A stretch of DNA of 64,000 nt from Micrasema longulum. Taxonomy: Eukaryota > Arthropoda > Insecta > Trichoptera > Brachycentridae. The stretch spans positions 1-64,000 of the forward strand of contig JAGVSM010001428.1 in NCBI GenBank assembly GCA_022494885.1, given 5' to 3'. Positions 30,430 to 42,624 of this stretch are shown here, in pieces. Position numbers and translations under genes: made by a program. The notes under the pieces were generated by a model, which did not search any database, had not been told where the DNA came from, and saw only the letters and a program-made list of their open reading frames with translations. Position 1 is the first letter of the stretch. The number at the start of each line of letters is the position of its first letter.

Positions 30430-31610
30430 GTATTTTGTAGAAAAAATATACTAGTAAGGCTAATATACATACTGATAACAGAAACCATGAGTATTTCCAC
30501 ACCATGTTGTTTTATGTTTTTTTTTTAAATATTGATTGCAATGGTGTGTGTTTTATTGATTTATTAAACAAATTTTAATGTTGGAAAATATGAAAATACC
30601 AAAAAAATTTAACAGGCTCAGGCGCAGATTGGGTTTCTAAACTACCTTTAATAGTGTTAGATGAAATAACGACAGTTAATTTCCCTTTAAAATAATTAAC
30701 AGTATTTTTCATTTCGAATTTTGGACTACTTATAAATGGATTTAAATTACCCACCTATCCGCCTACAGACCCCAGAGTTGAGTTATGGATTTTTTTAAAA
30801 AGGAAACGAAATATTTGAGCTTTTATTACTAACATTAAAATTTTCTTGTCAGAGGACGTTAATGACTGCGCTAGAAAATAGGAATTAAATTGTGGTAGAG
30901 TGGGGTTCGAATCTCGGACCTCCGAACCCCATACAACCCGGCTTGTTCATAATATTACTTCTTACTTATAATTTTTATATCATACATTGGGATTATTTCC
31001 CCTGAAGTCTGAAAGCGTTTTTAGTTCGTTCAAATATATTATATACCTACCTAGAAAAAAATATTAAGAAAGTAATATAATAAATCTAATGATTACAACA
31101 CAATCATTTTTTTTGTTATAATCATCTGAAACATACAATACTTTATTTTTAATCAATAAAAATTCGCAAAAACTTTAATCATTGAAATTATCAAAATAAT
31201 ATCTTAACATTATCTGAGTGATAACTAACTCCTGTGATAATAATGTAATATTCCTTTTTTTTTATTAGATCAAAAAATAAATAAAAAAATCGTCAGTCTA
31301 TCGGTAGTATAATTTTATTTAAATCGTTTTATGATTACCTGTAACGTAACATCAGGTCGTAGAGTGACAACATGAAACAGCTTCAGTCGAGTGTTTGCGA
31401 ATCTATGATTTTTTATCGGTAGTTCCGTCACTTTAATATCAAAATCTCGTAATCCTAATTTTCCGTCATAGTTCCACAAAATATATGAAAAAAATATATC
31501 GTATCAAAAGTTTGAAATCGAAGAAAATTAATTTGCTCATTCATTTTATTAACATATACGGGACAATAGTATTTTAATAATCTTATAATATGAACACATT
31601 TGGTTAAATC
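30430..31610. other. AT-rich DNA with one SINE A head fragment at ~30878-30945 (-)
   Basis: The fragment reads gtggggttcgaatctcgga and caacccggctt, i.e. the tRNA-like head of family A on the minus strand. Nothing else recognised. Confidence 0.45.
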
Positions 31611-31614
31611 ATTA

Positions 31615-31810
31615 ATGGTGTGTAAAGTGGCCATTTAAACCAGCCAATGACAGGTCATAAGCATAATGTTAATGCCTAGACTTTCATATTCCCTTATTTA
31701 AGGTATTCTCCATTCCTGTTGTAATTTCTTAGTCTTAATGACTCCCGAGGGGGTAAAATCCATCTTTTGTCTGCGAACATTTGAACAAACTCAAATATTG
31801 TAATGAAACC
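31615..31810 (-). repeat. Repeat family C, copy 6
   Basis: gtgtaaagtggccatttaaa, ccagccaatgacaggtcata, cccgagggggtaaaatcc, ending near actcaaatattg. Confidence 0.65.
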
Positions 31811-31869
31811 AACCGGTCCATTTCCTTAAACTTCTTTTAAGTTTAAAAATTGAAAAATTGTTTTCAGGC

Positions 31870-32132
31870 GTTGCCTAGTATGTGAAATAATTCAGTCAGA
31901 AGAATCTCTTCACAACAATAAAGGTTTCAGCTCTTTAACTTCGCTTAAATCAACAAATGAAAGAATTGAAGAAATATGGATGTTCAAACATAAGCAAAAT
32001 GGTGAATGTTACACAGTGTGTAAAGTGGCCACTTAAACCAGCCAATGACAGGTCATAAGCCCTGTAAATGCCTAGACTTCCATATTCCCTTATTTAAGGT
32101 ATTCTCTATCCCTGTTGTAATTTGTTAATAAA
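31870..32132 (-). repeat. Repeat family C, copy 7
   Basis: Includes the outer part aggcgttgcctagtatgtga and aataattcagtcagaagaat (matching 62400-62450 inverted), then acaataaaggtttcagctct and the core. It shows that the family extends past the end seen in most copies. Confidence 0.65.
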
Positions 32133-32134
32133 AT

Positions 32135-33020
32135 AATATATTAAACATTAATCCCACTAAAGGTACTACCGATCCTGGGCGGTGTTAAATCGTCTGTGCG
32201 GTGTTAAATGGGCCAGCGGAGTGACTACGTCCACAAAAAAATAAGATGATAAAGCCTTTTTATGTTTGAATTGCATTTATTAAAAAGTGTACTAAATTAC
32301 CAATGTATTTTTTGTTGGACTTATTGCGATGAAAAAAAGATGTTGCAATAGTTTTGCAGCAAGACACAAAATTTTCCGAATCCATTTTTTTTTACCAGTT
32401 TTCTGATCGATTCTGATTGAACTAATTACCAATCATATAATAGACAAAATTTTATTCAGATTTTTTTATGAAAATTCGAATGATCTCTTCGACTATCGAC
32501 TATTAAGTAAATATCTTAGCTTCTCATCGTAAATCGTGATTTACCGATTTAAATATTTAGTAAAGGGTAAAAGTGTTTGTTAGTTATAAAATATCCACAA
32601 GTATAAGCTGAAAAAAAATATCGTCAAATTATAAGAAATACATAAAGACAAAGTCTGCCAAACACTGGTCTTGGAGGGGGGGGGGAGGGCAGCTTTTTTT
32701 CTACTCATAAGGGGGTCGCGTATTCAAAACTGTTGAAAAACATTTTCATGTTTAATGATTTGTATCGCTATATACAAGATACTTATGTTAACGATCACCT
32801 TAAATCAAGTATACACAACTCGTTTTATTAAATAAAAAAATAATACATACAGCAAAAAGAAAAATACTTATGTCTCGAGCGTGTATTATTATGAAGCAAA
32901 CTAAATCATCTAAAACCTTTTTGAAGAGCTGAAAATAAAACAATATTAAAAATACTAGAAAGACAACTACATAAAATACTAAAAAATCCATACAATCTAG
33001 ACGCCAACAATAACGCAAAT
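32135..33020. other. Intergenic DNA, nothing recognised
   Basis: Contains a G11-type run near 32680. No ORF with homology. Confidence 0.35.
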
Positions 33021-33024
33021 GCAT

Positions 33025-33342
33025 TATTGACAGAATCAAGAAAGGGGTGCGGCGTTGGTTTGAACATGTAGAGCGAATGGACAGCGAAAGAACGGCTAAA
33101 AGGATCTTCGGTGCAAATGTTGATGGATGCAGAAAACGAGGAGATCGAGAAAGACATGGCACGATCAAGTCCATCAAGTCCATCAAATACTTGAAGATGG
33201 ACATGTCAAAAGTAGGAATATTCGGCGTGCGTGCATGAGAAGATGTATGAATGTAGAGGAAGCGAGGTCTGTGTGCCAAGATAGAGTGTTATGGTGTTTT
33301 ATCCTCTCTGCCTACCCCTACGGGGAAACGGCGTGATGGTTT
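33025..33342 (+). pseudogene. LINE RT C-terminus with trinucleotide tail
   Basis: Readable with one frame change: GVRRWFEHVERMDSERTAKR, then RACMRRCMNVEEARSVCQDR and FILSAYPYG. It matches 63055-63345. It is followed by ggcgtgatgg and a tgttgttgttg run, suggesting a LINE that ends in simple repeats. Confidence 0.8.
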
Positions 33343-33374
33343 GTTGTTGTTGTTGAAATACTAAACTCTACATA

Positions 33375-33640
33375 ACTAAACATAGACAACTTGAAAAATC
33401 TTGAAACCCTCAAACTATTTTATAAACTCATATTTGGCCACATCAAGGATGACGCCATCTCTCTAACGAATGTAACTGACATACACAATAACAAGACGAG
33501 AACGTCACATCATTACCATACACAGACAGCAAAAACGAAAATAAGACAATCTCGACTGCTGAACAGCGGACTGAAATATTACTCGTATCAACCATACAGA
33601 GATTTAAGACTGAAGTGAGACACATTTTGAAACCTTCCCG
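33375..33640 (+). pseudogene. LINE RT C-terminal remnant (second family)
   Basis: NIDNLKNLETLKLFYKLIFG, then NKTRTSHHYHTQTAKTKIRQ and SRLLNSGLKYYSYQP follow the 'L..L..LKLFY.L' and 'R.S...NSGL..Y..' pattern of CR1/jockey-type RT ends. No intact domain. Confidence 0.55.
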
Positions 33641-33644
33641 GAAT

Positions 33645-34320
33645 CACATGAACCTTTATACGCCGTTAACAATAAATACACAAATATCTCTGACTGGGTA
33701 ATGAAGTAGACGATTGATTCACAATTTCAATTTATATGCAAAATACCCATAGTGTTAATAAGGGTAAAAAAGTATTGAATTCAAAACTCTCTACATAAAA
33801 AAGACCTACTTTCCTTTTCAAATTTATTTTTTTTCCTTATTTTTCAAGTTTCCATGTTTGATAGATATTATCACGGAGATAGATAATGTTTTTAAAAAGG
33901 GAATATGGATGTTACATTTACAGGGCGTTCTTTTTTTCTCATTGGCTGATCGCTTTACTTTTGTGTTTTTTTTTTTTATATCAATGTTTCCGTTTACATT
34001 CAAAGAGCACTTTTCTTCAGCAAAAAGTCAAAAAAATATATGTCTACTAGAAATTAGCTCAATTTTATTTATTTGCCTTTCATTGTAAAATCATCATAAC
34101 AATCATCCAAAAAACCATGAAGAATGATAATATTTATGTACCCAATGAACTACATTAATTAGTTTCACATTATGATAACAAAGTAATTAAAAATGAATTA
34201 AGTTGTTTAATATACATACTCATTTTTTACTAATGTTTATAAATAAATTTGAAAAAATCTTGCATTTCACTAAATTTTATCGTAGTAACATTATTAACGA
34301 GCTTAAAAAAAACGTATTTT
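33645..34320. other. AT-rich DNA, possible family C trace at ~33895-33965
   Basis: gggaatatggatgttacatt and tttacagggcg recall family C but the match is short. Nothing else recognised. Confidence 0.3.
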
Positions 34321-34326
34321 TTTCAG

Positions 34327-34431
34327 GTACCTACAATAGGTATTACTAGAAGCGCTACATTCATTCGTGTTATAAAAATGGAGTTGCTGTCTCGTGTCAA
34401 CAAAACAAATCTACGTAGATGTCTCAAATAA
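34327..34431 (+). CDS. Candidate terminal exon with overlapping polyA signal
   Basis: A T-rich tract and CAG (34324-34326) precede 34 codons (VPTIGITRSATFIRVIKMEL, then ...NLRRCLK) ending in TAA inside AATAAA (34427-34432). No homology recognised. Phase 0 entry does not match the phase 1 exit of the 29951 candidate, so they would need another exon between them. Confidence 0.2.
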   Translation, partial: VPTIGITRSATFIRVIKMELLSRVNKTNLRRCLK

Positions 34432-34439
34432 AGCCTGTA

Positions 34440-36040
34440 AAATCTATAAAAAAGTTCGTCATTATGTTTGTAAATAGTCGAAATAACACTTATTTCAAAA
34501 TGATTTATAAATCAATAAATCTGATGGATCACTATCAAAAGACGAATATTCTTTCTAGTAAAACACACGAAAAATGAAGAAATCATTAGATTTTACCATT
34601 TTAAAATTATATTTTTTCAAAATCACGCAAGAGCTTTATGCATAATTTGTTTTTAATTACGTTTATTTATAAAATAAGGAAACAATTAAAATCGTGTTGA
34701 TTTACATTTAAATAGAATAATATTAAAATAATAAAACATACTAGTATCATTGTTAGCCGTGAGGGTTTTCATGAATACCCAATCTCGGAAAGACGATGTA
34801 TTTTAGGAACAAGTATCTTCTTGTTATTTGGGAAGATTAAAAATATTGAGAGTTATTTTATTTTTAATCCTTGACAAACGAATAGTCATCTTTTAAAACC
34901 AGTCGGCATATTAAATTTGTTTGAGTGATTTAACGCAAATTAAATACTTAGTTATCAATATTATAATTATTTTAATCAAGGGTCCGTTCGACGTTACTGT
35001 TTTACGCGAATAATGCAAAAGGTCCATTTTGTGTATGATTTCTTCCAGTACTTCTCTTTATTTGGTGATCCGGGCCCCTTGATTACGTAGTAATTTTCCC
35101 CCGGTAACCTGAAAACGACAGTAAAATAAATATTCAAGAGGAAAAGTTGTAAAACTTAAATCGAAAAGTTCGAAAGATATGTTGGCCCTTTTTTACTTAT
35201 TACCCATTTTATTGCACGTGTCCACGACCTGTGCGACGGCTACTATAACAATAATGAATATCTTTCATTAAATAATTTTTATTATTATTAGCATATGAAT
35301 AATATATTACCAGAATTTAATTTTAAAAATGAGTCACATTAATATTTTTTAATTTCTTTAAATTTAATATTTCCACTTTCGATTATAATTCATAAATACC
35401 TTACGGAATATTTATTATTTGCTAACAACATTGAAATGACTCTGTGAATATATTTATAGATTCTCTTGAATAGATTTTTTTAATAAAATGTATTTTACTA
35501 TTATTGTGGATAAATTATACAGCCTTATTTTGATTATATAATCCCTCAAAGGCGCTTTATAAATACATGAATATTGATTTTGTATTATGAATAAATTATA
35601 TAGCGTGTTTGAGATCCTAACTAACCGAGGCTCGAAGAGCTGATCAACTGAGGCCCATAGGGCCGATTTAATACGGCCAAGAACACAGATCTATTTAGGT
35701 CCGAAGTACAGAATTTACTCGCATGTAACGGTCGCCAACAGCTGACTGTTATTATTTTAAATTACAGAATCTTCACTATTAAATTTTAATCACTAACTTA
35801 CCCATCCTTTTGCGTAGACATTAAACGTATCTGTAATTTTTGTGTGGTTTCGATATCATTATTTTGATTATTATTTATTACAATTAGATTACTCCTGACA
35901 GCAAAAAATAAATTATGAATCGCAAAAGGGCAATTTTTTAGGTGCCCGATATCATAATCAACCAAAGCCCAAAGGGTCGAATATTCGGCTGTTGCCTATT
36001 GCTGTCATTCGTAACTAGTAAGGATTTTGTGGATAACAAA
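34440..36040. other. Intergenic DNA, nothing recognised
   Basis: AT-rich with a few GC islands (35080-35110, 35625-35700) that match nothing else in the window. Confidence 0.35.
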
Positions 36041-36045
36041 AAAAT

Positions 36046-36470
36046 ATTCAACAATGTTTTGAGTATGTCCAAATGCTTGCAAACTGGCTGGATCCTCTCC
36101 CTAAGGATCTGTTCATATTTAAATTTGTTGCAACATAGTATGAAAACATTTTGAGAAGGGAATATGGGAGTCTAGGCATTTACAGGGCTTATGACCTGTC
36201 ATTGGCTGGTTCTTAAACCAGTCAATGACGGCCACTTATGGCCACTTTACACACGGTGTAACGTTCACCATTCTGCCTATGTATGAACATCCACATTTCC
36301 TCAACTCTTCCATCTGTTAATTTTTACATAGGCAGAATGGTGAATGTTACACTGTGTGTAAAGTGGTCACTTAAATCAGCCAATGACAGGTCATAAGCCC
36401 TTTAAATGCCTAGACTCTCATATTCACTTGTCGAAATGTTTTCCCTCTCTGTTGCAAAAACTTTAAATAA
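36046..36470. repeat. Repeat family C, two copies tail-to-tail
   Basis: + strand copy 36046-36325 (caacaatgttttgagtatgt to cttccatctgttaatttt) followed by a minus-strand copy 36326-36470 (ggcagaatggtgaatgttac to gttttccctctctgttgc). Confidence 0.7.
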
Positions 36471-36474
36471 AATA

Positions 36475-37290
36475 AAAAAAATTGAACGTGATATAATTGA
36501 TTTTATATGTCAAACCATATAAAACATGTTACTGTGTAATAACAAAGCTAACGCATATAATATTATATATTATGTACGGTGCGTTCGAATGTTTAATAAG
36601 CCTTTGTTAATGTGTTAGTGCCTGTCGGTGAACCAAGTAAACATACAAATTTCGTTTGTGTTTGTAGGCACACTAAAATATTTTTAAAAAAAATCTTTTC
36701 CGCGCATATGAGTATAGGCAAAATTTATTAAAGATTTGAACAGACTGTATGTACACGTAAATTATTATTATGTTATTATTAGGCTAGTTTACTAATAATA
36801 CACACCGACTACCATTTTGTATTATACGAATGGTTGCACAACGCACAATAGATGATGTGTAATGTGTATTCTGTATTTCATTCAATCAAATAAAATAGAT
36901 ACCCAGAGCATGTACCTATAGTTATTATAAAAATACATATGTATGTGTACAGGTAAAACCTATACCTATATATGATAATATTATTTACATATTCAAAAAA
37001 GAATGTCGAGGCCATAATCAATACACTTCATTAATTATTTGATATTTACTTGATTAGAAACAAACACTATATACAAATGCAAAACAATATTACAGACAAG
37101 GCAGAAAAAATAGACAAACCTTGTTTCTGGCTAGTATTAGCAAGAATGGTAAAAGCCATAAAAATTTTTTAAAAAAAATACTTGTGAAAATACTGTGACA
37201 AGCCATTTTTTCTAGTCGTCAGAATGTTGAGAATACTCAAATATTCATGCTTAATTATTTATAATAGTGCATATCTATACACTGCATCTG
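36475..37290. other. AT-rich DNA, nothing recognised
   Basis: No ORFs or repeat ends detected. Confidence 0.35.
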
Positions 37291-37294
37291 AGCA

Positions 37295-37455
37295 CAAATG
37301 AAGAACTTCAGCCTTACAGGAGATTGGATACAAAAAAAAATTCTTACGCGCGGTAAAAATAGAGCAAAAATGTACGAAAAAAATATTTTAATAAAAACAA
37401 ACTTCTTTGAACGACGTCACTAGTTCATATAAATCAACCAAAAATAAGAGAGTTA
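37295..37455 (+). mobile_element. MITE family E, left half only
   Basis: aatgaagaacttcagcctta, cgcgcggtaaaaat, ttttaataaaaac, gacgtcactagttcatataa match the first 150 bp of 49172-49583. Confidence 0.6.
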
Positions 37456-37559
37456 TTTCATTTCAATTATTTATGGAATTCTTGATGGAATTCCAATGTA
37501 ATGATGTAATAACTTATATTTACATATAAGTTATTAATTATATATATATAACTATAATA

Positions 37560-37712
37560 GGCGAATGTGCTAACCACTACATTATAAGGCGGACTTATCT
37601 CCACTCGATTTCCTTTTCTAGGATTTTTTCCTGAGAGTTTCTATATACGAGTACTATGTATACATCGAATCGAAAAAACTCGTCAGGCGTTTCGATTCCA
37701 TTCCACCATAAT
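37560..37712 (-). repeat. Family B, partial copy
   Basis: gcggacttatctccactcga and tttttcctgagag match the minus-strand B copy at 20330-20400; the 3' half is absent. Confidence 0.5.
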
Positions 37713-38205
37713 GCAACATCCGTGAACACCTAATATTAAATGTCAAAATATTTACGTTTCGCGACGTATAATCCTGCTGCGCAATCACATATTTGAATTT
37801 CACCGGAGAAAATATGGAAAATATTCCAAAACTGCTATTTTCATTTATTTATTATTTATCATGCTATTTATTGCATTAAGCCGGCGGTTGGCAAGCCAAA
37901 TGTCAAGAAAAGCAGCCAAAAATTGTAATTAAATGTTCACTTTTTTGTATTAGATACTTCTTACTATTTTGCAAATGCAATATATTGTGTAAACGTAAAC
38001 GCCGATTTTTCGCCAGGAACTGTATTTATTTATGAGGAAAACAAAAAACAAAACGACACGAGCGTTGACTTAGAGATTAAACGCGCGTTGACTTATGACT
38101 ACGATAACTTAACCATGTTCATTATTGTTCATTGTGATCGCTCAAATGCTTAGCATGTTTTTAAGCACGTCGATAGTTATTTGTGATTGAGCAACTGGAA
38201 TCTGG
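37713..38205. repeat. Repeat family G, copy 1
   Basis: aatgcaacatccgtgaacac and ttaaatgtcaaaat recur at 63961-64000. agcacgtcgatagttatttg at 38165-38190 is the reverse complement of sequence at 63880-63905. So the same element appears twice, the second cut by the window edge. Confidence 0.5.
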
Positions 38206-38209
38206 ACCC

Positions 38210-38715
38210 AGACAAAATTTTATTTATACAGAATACTTCATGTTTTATTGTTTGTTAGTTGCGCAATCGTTTATTCGATAATGACGTATTGAATAAACAC
38301 TTGCTGATAGGTTATCAGTTTAAATCATGATAATGATATATATTAAGTATATTCTCAAGTTCAGTCATAAACGAGCAGATTCAAAATAACCAGGGCCCCA
38401 AAAACAATGGGAAGTTTTCTCATTTTCTGGGCGAAAATGCATATATTTGTATGAATATTTGAAGTATCATCGTCGAAAACTGTTGTAATTTATCGTGTCT
38501 ATCCATATTTAAGTTTTCGCACAGAAAATTACATTTTTCTTTGCAGACGATTGAAGATAACTGTTAACTTACTTCTGTGAGACGGGCACAAAGCTGTAAC
38601 GTAATTTAATTTGACTAGGAGCCTTACTTGTAAACTTTGCATAAAGTTACACTTAAGTATTTTTAATTTAATTTAAATTTTTTTAAATTTTTAAATTTTT
38701 TTTAAATTTTTTTTT
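38210..38715. other. AT-rich DNA, nothing recognised
   Basis: Ends in a ~70-bp T/A-only stretch (38650-38715). Confidence 0.35.
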
Positions 38716-38719
38716 TTGG

Positions 38720-38801
38720 TAGTGGTATAAATCGGATGGGAATACCATCCTTTAAATAGTGGTAAAATAAGGATGGTATTCCCATTTAAACTATACCACT
38801 A
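38720..38801. repeat. 31-bp inverted repeat hairpin
   Basis: 38720-38750 (tagtggtataaatcggatgg, then gaataccatcc) pairs with 38771-38801 with about two mismatches around a 20-base loop. Possible miniature MITE. Confidence 0.7.
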
Positions 38802-39204
38802 TATTTAGGGGTAATTTTATGCCGAGTTTCTGAGTACCTAAGGCCCTTAAAGTCAATTCAGTCATCATTTATGATTTTTGTAGATATTTGTTGATAAAAC
38901 TGTCTACAACAATGCATATAAATAGGTTTATTTGAAACAAAGTATCTACATTACCTATTTATTTTACCACACAAAATACACTACACAACGACTAATCACA
39001 CAACAGGTGTACAAACTACACCCACTTCTTTAGGTCAAAGAAACATGAAATACTGTACTATAAAATTTTTACTTCACTCCCATTTTATATTATAGTAAAT
39101 TCATCTCCATTTAAAAAAGTGTGATTGTATCTGCGCAAAATCTACATTTACGCCACTTTGCAGCCAAACGAATTCATTTTTGCAAAACATAAATGAATCA
39201 TATA

Positions 39205-39270
39205 ATTCAATTTCGAAAAATGTGTCCTTGGCAAAGGGCAACCCAGTGAGGACATAATAAAAATTATTTT
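39205..39270 (+). repeat. LINE 3' tail fragment
   Basis: gtgtccttggcaaagggcaa and cccagtgagga match the 3' UTR at 58775-58810 (gtgtccttggcacgggcaac, cccagtgaggt). Confidence 0.5.
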
Positions 39271-39274
39271 AAAA

Positions 39275-40365
39275 TGTTACTTCATTTGAATAAATTAATT
39301 AATATCTAGAGCTTAAATTGTTTGCATAATATTCTATTAGTTCTGAGATTAGTTCTTTATGAATGGCAGTTGTAAAATTTCTTACTGAATAAATAACATT
39401 AACTCTTTTAAATCCACTTGTCTCGTGTGAAGATGGTGGCCACGGTTACGCGGTGATTCCATAGCTCACCTGTGGATGGTCTTCCTCGACCTGAAACCAC
39501 TTCAACCTGCGCTGGTCTGTAGGCATTTGGTACCGATAAGTCTGATAATTCAGTGATCTAGACACGTATTATTAGATTGTCGATTCGATGTTCCCCCGTC
39601 CCGGAGGATTTGCGAAGAGATTGTCGGAATAATTAGTTCTGGAAATATGACAAAAAACTAAAAGATCGCCTTCTCGCTCATGTATATATAGAATATTCCA
39701 AAATACAACCGATTTTACGGTATGGAAATGTATGATGGGGAAGATGTTATGAATCTAGATAAAAAGTCGATAAATAAAATAAATTATGAAAAAAAAAGTG
39801 TTCAAATCCGAACTACAGCGTCAAATGAAACACCATTTTTTTAGTTCTCTCAGATGTTATCAGTGAGCTTAGCACAAGAGTCAACAGAGTTTTCTATCGT
39901 ATGTGACCGAAACGAGAACGAACACAATATTATTATCAGAGTGTGGTAGTTGTATGATATACAAACGAACTTGCAAAAGAGATGCACGATATGATGTGGA
40001 CTTTGTCTTGAAGGCTTTTCTGACTCTTTTGGTGTTATTCTTAATTATCGTTTTTGTAACCAACACAGCCATACATAATCAAGCCGCAATAAAAAAGACC
40101 AACGAATAACAAGACCAGTAAATAAGATAGATATTTAAAATTTATTGCGTGGCTAAAGATGGAATGGGAAAAAGGGGAATAAAGGAATTCAAAATAATGT
40201 TAGAAAGAAGCAAAATGGGGAAACCCACGGCTTGAAAATATTATTTTGTAATATATCAATCGCCATCTTCACATTTTTTGAAAAAATGTTTGGCATTATT
40301 AAAAAAGTATACTAAATTTAATATAATATTTATAAACGTAGGAACAATTTCCATGTCCAAGCTGA
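39275..40365. other. Intergenic DNA, nothing confirmed
   Basis: A 68-codon frame at 39903-40109 holds a hydrophobic run (FLTLLVLFLIIVFV) but starts at GTG, not ATG. It lacks splice or family support. Confidence 0.35.
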
Positions 40366-40369
40366 TTAA

Positions 40370-40705
40370 GAATACAGTTAAGTATGTAAAATAGAACCAA
40401 AACCCTGGAAAAGCGTTTTCGACTCGATGGCTATTCACAGGTAAAAATCGTGAAAAAGAAAATCGAGTGAATCTCCACTTAGTCCTTTCTAAGTCCGCCT
40501 CGTAGTGTAGTGCTTGAGGCACCAGGCTCGATTCCTGGTAGGGTCAAGGTGAAATTTTTATTTCAAATGAGGTTCGCTGCAATATTTTACTGGCACCTGA
40601 AGCGTAAAACTGATTAACTTCGCGCAACAAAAACGATCGATATACGCTGCATTAAGTGGTGTACCAATGCAGTGCCCTATGCGGAAAAGGAAATAATGGT
40701 GATTA
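40370..40705 (+). repeat. SINE-like family B copy with tRNA-like middle
   Basis: aaaatagaaccaaaaccctg, actcgatggctattcacagg, then tRNA-like ccgcctcgtagtgtagtgct and B box ggctcgattcctggta, then tttactggcacctgaagcgt and caatgcagtgccctatgcgg. The pol III-like box lies ~130 bp inside the element, not at its start. Confidence 0.65.
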
Positions 40706-40709
40706 GACA

Positions 40710-41930
40710 AGAAGCGCAGTATTAGCATTGTTGTTATGCCGTGTTGATAATATATTTCCACCAACCCTCTCATTACAGGTAACTACTCGTATGTAGACAA
40801 GGTCAGAATAATATCATAGAAAGATTTGAGATAATATAAGTTTTATTGTTTACGATTTGATAATAATATATTAATAATTGCCGTATTAGGACGTTGCAAA
40901 TGGCTTTTTTACACTTGGGTTTATCACTTATACCAGTATATTGCTAAAGGTAGGTGATAATACATCGCATGTACTTGCACTAGCGGCATAATCTACAACG
41001 ATTTTTACCGGCCATTAAAGCCGTGAAAAACATTTGTGTAATCGTTCTCATTAGGTATTCACACTTTTCTTTACAATATAAAACTAATTACAATCGTTTG
41101 CATAATATGTTTAATAGCATTGACAGTTAATTATTCTCATTTCGATAGTCGTTATTATTGAATACTACTCGAACATTAAAAAAAGATATCGACACATCCT
41201 ACGTATAATATCGTAACCCACAAAACGCGATTTTACAGAAGGATTAAAACATATTTTTGTCCAGTATAAATATAATTATCGACTGATTATTGGAAAAATT
41301 GGTAGGCATATTCATTTTTATACTTTTTTTTCTTATAAGCTTTCAAATAACCAAAAGTATTTTGCTTTTTTTGTAAAAATGCGCGTACAATATTATACTT
41401 TGGTAAAGACGTAAAGTAAAATATAGTATAAATGACATAAAACATCGGATTTAATTATAATATTAGTACTAAAATCAAACAAATATCATATCATTCACTG
41501 GTTTATAATATAAAGCATTTTGCTTTCTTTCATACAAGCATAAGTTTTTGTTATCATACCATGAATCTGTTGTTGGAGTTTTTATTTTCTGTGTACGATG
41601 TGTAGATTTAGTTTCTAAGGCTTTATCACATTTTTTGTGTTCTGGATTAGCGTAATTATTTTATTTCTTGCATAAGCGGAAATAAAATATGGAAGGATAA
41701 TTGCAAAATTTTTTTTCTTCGTTGGAACTTAACATAACTAATAAACACGAAATACATTAAAAACTCAAAATCGAATATTTGTGGATTACGATATTATACG
41801 TAGGAGAGGTCGATATGGTCTCAGAGAGGGGTTGTGACCAGAAATCTGGACGTTTACACTATTATGAGTATCTCAATTTTTTTTTCTCTCCGAAATTTCT
41901 AGATGTAGGTTCGGCAGCGTAGGTGGTGAA
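40710..41930. other. AT-rich DNA, nothing recognised
   Basis: No ORF longer than chance and no repeat ends. Confidence 0.4.
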
Positions 41931-41934
41931 ACAC

Positions 41935-42185
41935 CTTTACACATATTTATTTATTTCTTTATATATACGCCCAATGGGCATTTTTAAGGACACATTTATG
42001 CGTAGAAAATTATTATAAAGGAAAGTAGAAAGACAAAATGGTATAAAGTAGACTTGGTGGGAGTGGAAGCGGGAGAGAGGTGTTTATAATTGAATTTGAT
42101 TCAGTGATCGTTTGAAAGAAGACAACTTGTTATCAAAGAAATCAAGACTGGTATGTTTGTTGGCAGACCTAAGAATATATGTGAA
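41935..42185 (-). pseudogene. LINE 3' end, inverted relative of 44300-44820
   Basis: Minus strand: cagacctaagaat-side coding end, ...cttgatttctttgataaca, then 3' UTR acacctctctcccgcttcca and gcccattgggcgta, the same order as at 44620-44815. Confidence 0.75.
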
Positions 42186-42189
42186 TATT

Positions 42190-42450
42190 TTAACAATACA
42201 GGGCCCTATGCACCATTATGTGTGGATACAGTGTATGATGATAATTATAAATAATTCCTAAAAATACGATGCTTAGATACTGTTTTTGTCTTGCACATTG
42301 ATGAGAATCGGTGACCTTGCCGTCGTGACGGTCAATTGATTAGTCAATAAAACATAATTCAATTATTTACTATTTGGCATTAATACAGATTCCTAAAAAA
42401 ACAACAACAAAACAACATAAACAACATAAACAAAAAATTAATAAAAAAAA
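42190..42450. other. Intergenic DNA, nothing recognised
   Basis: AT-rich, with an (aaaac/aacat)n-like run at 42398-42440. Confidence 0.3.
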
Positions 42451-42454
42451 AACC

Positions 42455-42620
42455 GTGTTGCGATTCCGTGGCAGTACTCACGGATTCACGGATCAGAGTC
42501 CGAGTTTCGAACCCTGCTCTTCCACTACTTGATTCCCATTTTCTAATCGCGAGTCGCTGAAAATAGGCCTCAAAATTAAAATATTCAAGTACATCGCAAG
42601 AACGCAAAATATATTTTATT
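42455..42620 (+). repeat. tRNA-derived SINE family A, copy 2 (diverged)
   Basis: tgttgcgattccgtggcagt, gagtttcgaaccctgct, acttgattcccattttctaa, cctcaaaattaaaatattca. The body order equals 48223-48417. Confidence 0.65.
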
Positions 42621-42624
42621 TTTT

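Noticed and set aside
39903..40109. 68-codon frame with a single membrane-like segment
   Set aside because: Starts at GTG rather than ATG, has no splice or family support, and hydrophobic frames are common in AT-rich DNA.
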